Positions 36,158 to 44,361 of a stretch of 64,000 bases of DNA are shown here, piece after piece (position 1 is the first letter of the stretch; every line of letters starts with the position of its first letter). Both the position numbers and the translations under genes were made by a program. The notes beneath the pieces are model-generated. The model worked only from the letters and a program-made list of their open reading frames with translations, did no database searches and was not told the origin of the DNA. Source of the DNA: Ktedonobacter racemifer DSM 44963 (lineage in GTDB: Bacteria; Chloroflexota; Ktedonobacteria; Ktedonobacterales; Ktedonobacteraceae); NCBI RefSeq assembly GCF_000178855.1, contig NZ_ADVG01000001.1:1-64000 (forward strand). Reading direction: 5' to 3'.

Positions 36158-36326
36158 GTGTAAATTTTGGAAATAAGCTGTCGATTTCTTGGCAATTATT
36201 CTGTTGATCAGAGGGTGCTCTTCCTTGGACAGTTCCCCAGAAACTGGCTTGAGAAGCCAAAGAAGTAAAAACACTCTCACCAGGATAATTGCATAAATTC
36301 CAACAGCTTAATTCCAAAATTTACAC
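36158..36326. repeat. 169-bp MITE-like element
   Basis: Terminal inverted repeats of 23 bases with one mismatch (GTGTAAATTTTGGAAATAAG.. at 36158; complement ends 36326) enclose about 120 bases without an ORF. Size and structure fit a miniature inverted-repeat element; the mobilising IS is not in this window. Confidence 0.6.
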
Positions 36327-36328
36327 TG

Positions 36329-36820
36329 TGGGAACTTCACCGGATCATGAGACATTCGCTTCTCATGACCCTGGCCCACAAACACAAATGCAGTGTAACA
36401 AAGACGGTCCAAAAGTATCGGACCTTCATTGAAACACCACATGGACAGATGAAATGTCTGGAGAAGATTGTGATACGAGAAGGGAAGAAACCGCTTGTAG
36501 CACGGTTCGGAGGGATTCCTCTACGCCGTCAACCCCTGACTCATTTCAATGATCAACTCACCACACTGAAGAAGAAACCAGCACGCAATGAGCTGCTCAA
36601 GCTACTCCTGGCGGATACCTGTGAACTATGCAAGTCCACACACCAGGCGGAAGTGCATCATATTCGTAAGTTAGCTGATCTTCAAAGGCCAGGGCGAGTT
36701 GACAAGCCACTATGGGTACGGGTCATGGCTGCCCGCCGACGGAAGACGTTGATTGTCTGTCGAGAATGCCATCAGGCTATTCACGCGGGAAGGCTCACAC
36801 GTAGACCACCTGGACAGTAA
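36329..36820 (+). pseudogene. Group II intron maturase, C-terminal fragment (X domain end + HNH)
   Basis: The frame begins immediately after the MITE and ends 36820. MRHSLLMTLAHKHKCSVTK is the end of the maturase (X/thumb) domain. CELCKSTHQAEVHHIRKLAD and LIVCRECHQAIHAGR form the Cys/His HNH endonuclease domain of intron-encoded proteins. The whole reverse transcriptase domain is missing, so the intron can no longer copy itself. Intron domain V follows at 36829. Confidence 0.85.
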
Positions 36821-36828
36821 TGACTGGA

Positions 36829-36862
36829 GAGCCGTGTAATGGGAAACTATTACGCACGGTTC
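36829..36862 (+). ncRNA. Group II intron domain V
   Basis: 34 bases starting GAGCCGTGTAATG and ending TTACGCACGGTTC around a GGAAAC loop region: the canonical length and the paired GAGCCGT/ACGGTTC ends of domain V, placed just downstream of the maturase stop, as in intact introns. Domain VI and the 3' splice site should lie within about the next 80 bases. Confidence 0.85.
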
Positions 36863-36940
36863 GGAGGGAGACGGATGGAACAGGGTCCGCAAGGATACCT
36901 CGCCAGCCGTCTACCCTACAGCGCCGGGCCATATCACAAC

Positions 36941-37012
36941 GTTTTGGCATTGTTCTTCTTTCACGACTTCGCGTATAAAGAGATTGCCGCAATTGGCAAA
37001 AAGGAAAGACTC
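36941..37012 (+). pseudogene. ECF sigma region 4 fragment, candidate 3' exon of the intron
   Basis: In one frame the sequence after the intron reads VLALFFFHDFAYKEIAAI, close to the sigma region 4 pattern (REVLALRxxxDxSYKEIAxxLG). It suggests that the intron sat in an ECF sigma gene, whose remainder merges into the next gene's leader. Short and inferential. Confidence 0.35.
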
Positions 37013-38191
37013 ATGGCACAACACACCGTTGGAAGGACGGACACGTTTCGTCCCTTTGTTTCGCCTTCGTTACATAGCGTCCTCATATTACGTTTGACAT
37101 GTGGACTTGTTGCTTTGCTCGGAGCGCTCATCTCCTTCTTTGGGACAAGTTGGGATATCCAATGGCACGTGCTCCTTGGGCGTGATCGGACTCTCATTCT
37201 CCCACATGAGATGATGCTAGCTGGTATTGCAATAGACGGCATCGTAGCTCTAGCTGTCATCGTTACGGAGACAATCTGGTCACGACGATATCAGGGCATA
37301 GCACAGCAAGCTCCTCTCTTTGCAGGTTTGCTCGCAGGCCCGCTCGGAGCCTATATTGTTGGCTATGCCGCCCTCAACGCAGCTATTGCCTTTCCTCTGG
37401 ATACCTACTGGCATACGCTGTATGGGATCGATGTGTCGATCTGGGCACCATTTCACATTATGATTATCAGTGGAATGGCGCTGATGGCCTTTGGAGCCGT
37501 GTATATGCTAGCTTCAGCCGCACACCTCGCGATGCATCTGCGCAAAAGAAGGGCAAAGCGAAGTGCTTATGCGGGCATGATTGGCGCGTTTGCAGCCTCG
37601 CTGTCCCTGTTCACACTTCTGGTGGCTGAGGGAATTGGTCTGGAGAATTCTGTTTCATTAGGGTTTGTCTCCTTCAATCTTTTTCCTGTCCTCTCGACAT
37701 TGCTGCTAGGCTGCATGCTGGGTGGCGCAGTCTATGCGCTTCCTGGCAAATGGGTTGCGACCAGTATCGTTGGGGTCTCGCTCTTTTTCGTCTTCATTGA
37801 TCAGGTAGCGATTCCACCCGCACTCAACTGGCTTATGCAAATTGAACAATTGACTTACCGTGCTGGACACTCTCATTCACTACCAATTGTACTGGTCGCC
37901 GTTAAGTGGCCTTTGCTCTCTCTTGTGAGTGCCTTCTTAATTGACCTGTGTATGCAACGCGCAAGGCAGCGGGGCTGGTCAGAGAGACGCCTCTTCATTG
38001 GTATTGCTCTAGCAGCATTTGTTGGAGGTGTTCCACTCGACCTTGCATCTCCTCGGGCAGCCTTGAGCCTAGTGCATGGGCTCGGTGTTCTTGGAACGCT
38101 GCTGTCAATTGCCATTGGATGCCTGGGATGTGTCATAGGAACAACACTTGGTCGAAATATTGGTAGCACAACACGCGCATTAGAAAGATAG
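37013..38191 (+). CDS. Polytopic membrane protein of unknown function
   Basis: 392 residues with about ten transmembrane helices. ATG 37013 has AAGGAAAG six bases upstream. Conserved-looking polar residues inside helices include DIQWHVLLGRDR, PHEMMLAGI, DTYWHTLYGIDVSIWAPFHIM and RAGHSHSLP: several His and Asp residues that could bind metal or haem. The next gene (11 bases downstream) encodes a membrane-anchored FixH/YtkA-like domain, a family linked to copper or cytochrome oxidase assembly. A role in metal or respiratory-complex maturation is an inference; I recognise no named family. Confidence 0.6.
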   Translation: MAQHTVGRTDTFRPFVSPSLHSVLILRLTCGLVALLGALISFFGTSWDIQWHVLLGRDRTLILPHEMMLAGIAIDGIVALAVIVTETIWSRRYQGIAQQAPLFAGLLAGPLGAYIVGYAALNAAIAFPLDTYWHTLYGIDVSIWAPFHIMIISGMALMAFGAVYMLASAAHLAMHLRKRRAKRSAYAGMIGAFAASLSLFTLLVAEGIGLENSVSLGFVSFNLFPVLSTLLLGCMLGGAVYALPGKWVATSIVGVSLFFVFIDQVAIPPALNWLMQIEQLTYRAGHSHSLPIVLVAVKWPLLSLVSAFLIDLCMQRARQRGWSERRLFIGIALAAFVGGVPLDLASPRAALSLVHGLGVLGTLLSIAIGCLGCVIGTTLGRNIGSTTRALER

Positions 38192-38201
38192 TGAAGCATA
38201 C

Positions 38202-38798
38202 ATGTTAAAGCTGGCATTCCAAAGGATGCTCCTCATTCTCGGAGTGGTCGGATTAGGAGTTGTCCTCATTGATCTGGTGATCTCGATAGCCGCAACCTTT
38301 CCCAGCACAACTCCGGCACGTGTAGACCATGTAACGGCTGGTCCTTATCACCTCACCATCAGTTTGTATACCAACCCCGCAAACGCAGGCTATGCCTTAG
38401 CGTTTGCAGTTGCGCCAACGCAAGCGGTAGATGGATCACTGACCTATCAGACATACTCTCTTCCAGGCCAGGGAGTAGATGCAACCCCCATACGAGCAAC
38501 CTTTCATGCCGATCCAAATGTGCAAAATGGGATACAGGGCGCGGCAGAGATTACGGTTAAGGGTCCCTGGACATTACAAGTCACAGTGAATGGGTCTGCG
38601 GGGCAGGGAGTGGCAAACATACCCATTACGGCAACGGCTCTTCCACCCATCCCCGTCTGGCTCGGTTGGAGTATAGGGTTTATTCCTTTCTATGTATTAT
38701 GTGTGTTCTTCGTGATGCAACTGTCTAGCAAGAAGAAACCAGCATCGAGGCCTGGTAGGATAGAGCCTTCGACAGAAACGAAGAGCTATCCTGTATAA
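38202..38798 (+). CDS. Membrane-anchored FixH/YtkA-like domain protein
   Basis: 198 residues. An N-terminal helix (8-31), an external beta-rich domain (about 40-150: VTAGPYHLTISLYTNPANAG, IRATFHADPNVQNG, VKGPWTLQVTVNG) and a C-terminal helix (about 157-178) with a basic cytosolic tail. The beta domain resembles YtkA/FixH proteins, which are associated with cation pumps and cytochrome oxidase assembly. It forms an operon with the polytopic protein 11 bases upstream. An IS6-like element starts two bases after its stop (38800), so any downstream gene has been separated. Confidence 0.6.
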   Translation: MLKLAFQRMLLILGVVGLGVVLIDLVISIAATFPSTTPARVDHVTAGPYHLTISLYTNPANAGYALAFAVAPTQAVDGSLTYQTYSLPGQGVDATPIRATFHADPNVQNGIQGAAEITVKGPWTLQVTVNGSAGQGVANIPITATALPPIPVWLGWSIGFIPFYVLCVFFVMQLSSKKKPASRPGRIEPSTETKSYPV

Positions 38799-38799
38799 G

Positions 38800-39780
38800 G
38801 GTTCTGTCAGAACTCAGAAGACGATTTGGTATGGAGGCCACTCATGGAGTATGCTTGTGAGAAGCAAACATCTGATGAGGAGTGACCCATGAATTGCCCC
38901 CATTGTCTTTCCCCTTCCACGAAAGAACAGCGCCAAAAAACCATTCTCGGGTATCGAATATTCCGCTGTTCGGCTTGCAAACACCTTTTTAATGAACGCA
39001 CTGGCACTCCCTTCAATTACCTTGAATATCCGACGGATATCGTCCTCCTCGTGGTCCTTTGGCGGCTCCGTTATAAACTGAGCCTTCGTGATGTGGCCGA
39101 AATGTTTTTGGCGCGTGGGTGGACCTTCACCCATGAGGCGGTCAGAGATTGGGAAGCTCGATTTGCCCCGCTGCTTGTAGATCAGTTGAGAAGAAAGCGA
39201 CGTGGTCAAGCAGGAATCTCTTGGTATGTTGATGAAACCTACATCAAAGTCTGTGGAAAGTGGTGTTATCTCTATCGAGCGATTGATCACGATGGCAATC
39301 TGGTTGATTCGCGATTGAGCGAGAAGCGAGATATGGATGCCGCACAGCAGTTCTTCAAGCAAGCTCTTGCTGTGGTTGGCCATGCTCCCGAGCAGGTCAC
39401 GACGGATGGGCATCGTTCTTATCCACGTGCTATACGCGAGACGATGAGCAATGACGTGCAACATCGGACTAATACGTATCTCAATAATCGGCTGGAGCAA
39501 GATCACCGTGGCATCAAGCAGCGGTATTATCCCATGCGCGGCTTTGGCAATTTCCAGGCAGCAGCTCGCTTTTGCAGGGCGTTTGATGAATTACGCCATT
39601 ACTTCCGCCCTCGGAGTACAAAGGGTGAAACCATCTCGCTTGCGCAACAACGATTGCTCTTTCTCGACCGCTTCTTGGCCTTGCAAGTACTCATGGGAGC
39701 AGTTTCCTAGCCTCACAGATCATATTTGAGGGACATTGAAATACCTCTGATCCTGCGGTGGTCTCAGTTCTGACACTTCC
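38800..39780 (+). mobile_element. IS6-like element with zinc-ribbon transposase, copy 3
   Basis: 981 bp between GGTTCTGTCAGAACTCAGA (38800) and GGAAGTGTCAGAACTGAGA read inward from 39780. The two ends differ at the outermost bases. The right end cuts an ISL3 transposase gene. Confidence 0.85.
38889..39710 (+). CDS. IS6-like DDE transposase, zinc-ribbon type
   Basis: 273 residues: zinc ribbon (CPHC, CSAC), then WYVDETYI, TTDGHRSYPRA and NNRLEQDHRGIK as the DDE triad. Intact and the same length as the copy at 42952. AGGAGTG lies six bases upstream of ATG. Confidence 0.92.
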   Translation: MNCPHCLSPSTKEQRQKTILGYRIFRCSACKHLFNERTGTPFNYLEYPTDIVLLVVLWRLRYKLSLRDVAEMFLARGWTFTHEAVRDWEARFAPLLVDQLRRKRRGQAGISWYVDETYIKVCGKWCYLYRAIDHDGNLVDSRLSEKRDMDAAQQFFKQALAVVGHAPEQVTTDGHRSYPRAIRETMSNDVQHRTNTYLNNRLEQDHRGIKQRYYPMRGFGNFQAAARFCRAFDELRHYFRPRSTKGETISLAQQRLLFLDRFLALQVLMGAVS

Positions 39781-40583
39781 CCATTGAAGAATGGCGGCCC
39801 CCTGAGCCTGCACATGTCGAGAAAGCACGACTGGCTCGAAGATCTGGACGTCTTGCACGCTATCAACAAGTGGCGGAGCTACACGAGCAGGGAGTGAAGC
39901 CGCAGGAGATTGCCAAACTCGTTGGTCTTTCTGACCGAACCGTTCGAGACTGGCTCAAACGAGGAACCTTTCCAGAAGCCAGGAAACGGCGCAAGAGACA
40001 GAGTCTCTTTGACGCGTTTGCCCCCTATGTCCTTTCTCGCTGGCAATCAGGAGAGAAAAATGGACTGGTCCTTTGGCGTGAAATCAAGGAACAAGGATAT
40101 TCTGGATCAGAGCGAAGTGTCTATCGTTACCTCAAAACGCTCAAGCTGGCAAAAGTCAAGGCAGAGGTACCTCTTCACCGTCTCAAGAAATTCTCTGCCA
40201 ACACGGCGGTCTGGCTGTTCATGCGCAATCCAAGATCGCTGGATGAAATCGAACAGGAAGACCTTGCGGCCTTCCTTCAGGTCAGCCCCAACCTCAAAAA
40301 AGCCTATGATCTTATTCAAGATTTTCTTTCTATCGTTCACCGACGAGAAGGAGGCCGTCTCGAAACCTGGCTCTCTCAGGTAGCAAAGAGTGAATTGCCA
40401 GAACTTCAATCGTTTGCTTGTGGGATAGAAAAAGACAAAAACGCGGTGAAGGCCGGTCTCACCTGGTCTATCAACAATGGAGTGGTCGAAGGACACGTGA
40501 CGAAACTCAAGCTCATCAAGCGGAGTATGTATGGCCGAGCAGGATTTCCCTTATTACGCCAACGAGTCCTTCATGCTCTGTAG
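39781..40583 (+). pseudogene. ISL3-family transposase, C-terminal half
   Basis: The open frame leaves the IS end at 39781 (EEWRPPEPAHVEKARLARRS) and continues from ATG 39870 with a helix-turn-helix (KPQEIAKLVGLSDRTVRDWLKRG). It ends with GLTWSINNGVVEGHVTKLKL and IKRSMYGRAGFPLLRQRVL, the hallmark C-terminus of ISL3 transposases including the final catalytic Glu. Intact members are about twice as long, so the first half was removed by IS copy 3. Confidence 0.75.
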
Positions 40584-40595
40584 GAAAAGAGGAAA

Positions 40596-41042
40596 TCAGG
40601 AGTGGAAATCAATTTCAAAGAAGGGGTAATCGGGCTGAGGGCAGGGATCACCAATGTAGCCAAGCCGTTGATAAAAACCAAGAGATGATTGGTTAGCTTG
40701 CCATTCGAGATAACGTACTCCTGTCTGTTGTGCCCACTCCTTGCAGGAATTGAAAAGCGCTGCGCCTACCCCTTGCTTTTGATATTCAGGATGGACAAAA
40801 AGGTCGTGGAGACGAGCGGTTTGAAAGCCAGCCCTCAAATGAGCTCCATAGTTTTGTACCCATCCATATCCAACAAGGCGTGCATCGATGAAAGCGACAG
40901 GAAGATAATGATCAGAACGACGGATGAAATCTTCAAATCGTCTCTTTACCTCTTGTTCGGAATCAATTTTCCTCTTTAACAGCGGCAAGATGTGTTGCCA
41001 ATCTTCAGGTTGGGCATGACGCACATGTGGCTCACTCATCAT
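40596..41042 (-). CDS. GNAT family N-acetyltransferase
   Basis: 148 residues from ATG 41042 with AAAGGAG ten bases upstream. GNAT fold: VRHAQPEDWQHILPLLKRK at the start, ARLVGYGWV, the acetyl-CoA-binding motif LHDLFVHPEYQKQGVGAALF (V-x-P-x-x-x-x-x-G-x-G-x-A) and LEWQANQSSLGFYQRLGY. It transfers an acetyl group from acetyl-CoA to an unknown amine. The gene is a single unit between mobile-element remnants and looks intact. Confidence 0.88.
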   Translation of the reverse strand: MMSEPHVRHAQPEDWQHILPLLKRKIDSEQEVKRRFEDFIRRSDHYLPVAFIDARLVGYGWVQNYGAHLRAGFQTARLHDLFVHPEYQKQGVGAALFNSCKEWAQQTGVRYLEWQANQSSLGFYQRLGYIGDPCPQPDYPFFEIDFHS

Positions 41043-41079
41043 CTTTTCCTTACTCCTTTCAAAATATATTTCAGTCTGA

Positions 41080-41520
41080 GGTGAACATCTTATCTGATAA
41101 TTTTCACATATACAAGTTCGCAGTTGATATTATTCGCGAAGAGCAAGAAGGCAGTAAGCCCCGAAAGTGGACAAGAGCCCAATTCTTTTCCAAACAACAA
41201 ACTGATTGTTTTCTGGATGTTCGGACCACTCCAAATGGCCTTTTTCGTAGTCAAGACGAATTTTTATGTGGCAGAAATGAAGCCGCTTCAGAAGCCTGTT
41301 CGTTGGGCGCTGCGAATGGTTATGGTTCAGAAAACGATGTGTTTTCTTTTTACACAGCCTGCTAGAGTTCGTGAAAAGCGGTTCAATGCTGCCTGGAAAA
41401 TTTATAGTGCAGGAGCCTTTTTCTCTGGCACTACCAAAGATGGCTCTGCAAGCTGATTTTACAGCGATTCGAGGAAAATTTATTCCTCAGAAAGGCGAAG
41501 GGAATTGATTCAAACGACAC
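41080..41520 (+). other. Degenerate sequence between the GNAT gene and IS6 remnant
   Basis: Two overlapping open frames occur (41027-41365 and 41124-41456), neither with a recognisable domain. FHIYKFAVDIIREEQEG near 41098 faintly recalls the DxFHxxK region of ISL3/ISAs1 transposases. It is most likely a decayed transposase. Confidence 0.3.
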
Positions 41521-41529
41521 AAGGTAAAA

Positions 41530-41981
41530 AAACAGTGGGTGTATCTATATCGAGCCGTTGATTCACACGGCAAGACACTCGATTTCTTCTTCAACCCGAT
41601 GAGAGACGCAAAAGCGGCAAAGCAGTTCTTGCTCAAAACCCTCACCGCCACTCATACGACAAAGCCACGGGTCATCAATGTCGACAAAAACGCTGCGTAC
41701 CCAAAGCGTTCGCTGAATTGAAAGCGGAAGGATTGATCCCGGAACACTGTGAATTACGGCAGGTGAAGTACCTCAATAATCTGATCGAGCAAGATCATCG
41801 GTTTATCAAGCGGCGCGTCAAACCAGGATTGGGATTTGCCTCTTTTGAGACGGCCTGGCGGACATTACAGGGATATGAGATCATGAACATGATCAGAAAA
41901 GGGCAGATAGAAGGTGCGGCAAAAAGAGATATTTTAGGCCAGATTGTCTGTGTCACCAAGGCATTTGGACTGGCAGCTTAA
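41530..41981 (+). pseudogene. IS6-family transposase, truncated and frameshifted
   Basis: WVYLYRAVDSHGKTLDFFFNPMRDAKAAKQFL and VINVDKNAAYPK (second Asp) are in one frame. After one base is lost in the run of As near 41703 the next frame gives AELKAEGLIP, VKYLNNLIEQDHRFIKRR (Glu) and GFASFETAWRTLQGYE, ending 41981. The first catalytic Asp region and the HTH are missing. Confidence 0.8.
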
Positions 41982-42042
41982 GCCAAACCTGAAGACCTCC
42001 TTGTGCTCATTTTCATTTCTCTCTGATTTTTGCAACACAGCC
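41530..42042 (+). mobile_element. IS6-family element fragment, right end
   Basis: It contains the C-terminal part of a transposase (41530-41981) and ends in GGCTGTGTTGCAAAAA read inward from 42042, the typical IS6-family terminus (GGxxCTGTTGCAAA). The left end and first half are missing. Confidence 0.7.
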
Positions 42043-42698
42043 GGCTGGAGAAAACATAGATGCTCTCCTGATCTCGTTCCCGATCACGCGGATGCTCTGG
42101 GAAGAGATAATCATACAATGCTCGACGAGCCATATTGTGCAAATCCAGCGTCCTGGTTTTGCCGCCTTTGGCGTCAATGAGTGTGATGCTTCCGGCCCGC
42201 TGATTGACCTGGCACTGATCGAGCCGCAAGGTGGCAATTTCACTGATCCGTAGTCCCCGCCCAATAGCCGAGCGCGAAGATGGCGGCAAAACGGCGGCTG
42301 CCATATCGTTCAACGAGTTGCTTGAGCACAAAGCGTTGCTGATCAGAGAGTTCAGTCGGAGCCACCGCCACCACTGTTGGGCGTTCCATCGCGCGTGCTG
42401 GATTGCGACGAAGGTAGCCCTCATCCACCGCCCACTGACAAAAACGGCGCAGCCCGGAAAGCGCCTTGCTCCGAGTCCGAGGCGCACGGCCAGATCTCTG
42501 AAGTGAGTCCATATACCCACTCACCGCCGTTTCGGTCAGCAACGTTGGGTGGAACGGCGTTCCACCTGGTTGTGCCGCGAGCCAGGTCACAAAGTCACGC
42601 ATCGTGACCAGATACGCTGTGACCGTTTTGGGGTCATGCGTCCCCAGAGCATTGCGGAACTCCTGGAAAATGGGGGGATCATCGCTTCCAGAAACCAT
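42043..42698 (-). pseudogene. Tyrosine recombinase (XerC/D-like), frameshifted and truncated
   Basis: From 42698 the N-terminal SAM-like domain is clear (KTVTAYLVTMRDFVTWLAAQ, SKALSGLRRFCQWAVDEGYL, NPARAMERPTV). A shift near 42250 moves into the catalytic domain: GLRISEIATLRLDQ with the first Arg, then DAKGGKTRTLDLH with the conserved Lys turn. It is cut by the IS6 end at 42043 (..SIYVFSSR) before the HxxR and the catalytic Tyr. Not functional. The 42699-42862 stretch shows no gene. Confidence 0.8.
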
Positions 42699-42862
42699 CG
42701 TTTTTTACCCAACTTTCGCTCAAAAAGATTCTCCGACAAGATTTTAACGCGAACTTCGACCTTTTCCCTGCTGTGTACAACGAAGCTGAGCGTAGGAAAG
42801 GGAGGGACTTGACCGAGAATAGCTATTCTCCGCCGAGCATTCTGCGACGAGTTGACTGGAAG

Positions 42863-43843
42863 GGTTCTGTCAGAATTCAGAGAAAGGCTTGTCCTGGCGA
42901 TCGTTTACAAGGTATGCTGAGAACAACAACTCATCTGAGAAGGAGTGATCCATGAACTGCCCACATTGTGCCTCAGCCAGCACCAAAGAACAAACCCAGA
43001 AGACTACGCTCGGCTATCAAATGTTCCGTTGCCCTGCTTGCAAGCGCCTCTTCAACGAACGCACAGGAACGCCGTTCAACTTTCTGGAATATCCCACCGA
43101 TGTTGTTCTCCTGGTTGTCCTGTGGCGGCTTCGGTATAAGTTGAGCCTGCGAGATCTGGCCGAAATGTTTCTGGAGCGCGGCTGGGAGTTCACTCACGAG
43201 GCGGTTCGGGAGTGGGAAAGGCGGTTTGCTCCACTTCTTGCAGAGCAGTTGCGAACCAAACGACGTGGGCAAGCAGGGCGGTCGTGGTACGTGGATGAAA
43301 CGTACGTGAAAGTCAAAGGAAAATGGTGCTACCTCTATCGGGCCATTGATACCGATGGCAATCTGGTTGATTCGCGCCTGAGCGAGAAACGGGATATGGA
43401 GGCGGCCCAACAGTTTTTCAAGCAGGCTCTCGCCGTTGTTGGCCATACGCCGGAACAGGTGACGACGGACGGCCACGCCTCCTACCCACGAGCAGTGCGT
43501 GAAACGCTGGGTAACCAGGTGCTCCATCGGACCAACAAATATCTCAATAATCGCTTGGAGCAAGATCATCGAGGGGTCAACCAACGCTATTATCCGATGC
43601 ATGGCTTTGGAAACTTCGCCTCCGCAGCTCGCTTCTGCTCTGCCTTCGATGAATTACGCAACTATCTGCGCCCTCGTTACACCGCCGAGAAGGCAATGTC
43701 ACTCATAGAACAAAGACAGGTATTTTGTGAAAGACTTGCGGTCCTGCAGCTGCTCATGAGAACGGCCTCATAGCCAGCAGATTATGGTTGAGGAGCTTTA
43801 ACCGCTTTCTGTAAGTCTCCACGTTCTCAATTCTGACAGAACC
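42863..43843 (+). mobile_element. IS6-like element with zinc-ribbon transposase, copy 4
   Basis: 981 bp with well-matched ends GGTTCTGTCAGAATTCAGA (42863) and GGTTCTGTCAGAATTGAGA read inward from 43843. It is the best-preserved copy and likely the most recent. Confidence 0.88.
42952..43773 (+). CDS. IS6-like DDE transposase, zinc-ribbon type
   Basis: 273 residues. Ribbon cysteines CPHC and CPAC, DDE residues in WYVDETYV, TTDGHASYPRA and NNRLEQDHRGVN. GGAGTG lies seven bases before ATG. Intact. Confidence 0.92.
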   Translation: MNCPHCASASTKEQTQKTTLGYQMFRCPACKRLFNERTGTPFNFLEYPTDVVLLVVLWRLRYKLSLRDLAEMFLERGWEFTHEAVREWERRFAPLLAEQLRTKRRGQAGRSWYVDETYVKVKGKWCYLYRAIDTDGNLVDSRLSEKRDMEAAQQFFKQALAVVGHTPEQVTTDGHASYPRAVRETLGNQVLHRTNKYLNNRLEQDHRGVNQRYYPMHGFGNFASAARFCSAFDELRNYLRPRYTAEKAMSLIEQRQVFCERLAVLQLLMRTAS

Positions 43844-44354
43844 GAAAAAAGCACATCCATGCCCCTGACTATTCTCTCTCAAACAGCCAGCATCATTTCG
43901 GACACGCAAAAACGCAACGCCATGAAACATCCTTCATGGGCATGCCGCGTGCATAAGCTTATCAGGAGCAGAAAGAAGCAGCATGTGCTACTTTTGTTGT
44001 GGAGAAGGTGAGGATCACAAGAGGATAAATCACGCTTCTCGCCTCCGGTCATGTGAACGGAAAAGCGAGCCGTGAAATGAGGCCAGGGGAAGCAGAGATC
44101 AGAAAAACAGCACTCAGATCAGTTCAGCAGCACTTTTCCGGCTGAAAAAGGGTCGTGCAACTTCCACAAACTGGGAGGGCGACTACTACCCTCGTCCATT
44201 CGGTTCCTCCTTAAGATGACAGATTTGTATCTTTCCTAAAAGGCGGCAAGCCTGTTCTCCATCGCGTCTAGAGACACGTAACCGACCTACCGCTCTTAGT
44301 ATAGTAAGAAGGTCGTTGTAAAGTCAAGCATCTCAGCTCAAAAAGTCCTGACCC
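43844..44354. other. Intergenic, no gene seen
   Basis: No open frame with coding character, no repeat shared with the rest of the window and no clear hairpin array were found. The right end supplies the target site CATTCCT for the tandem ISKra4-type insertion. Confidence 0.5.
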
Positions 44355-44361
44355 CATTCCT

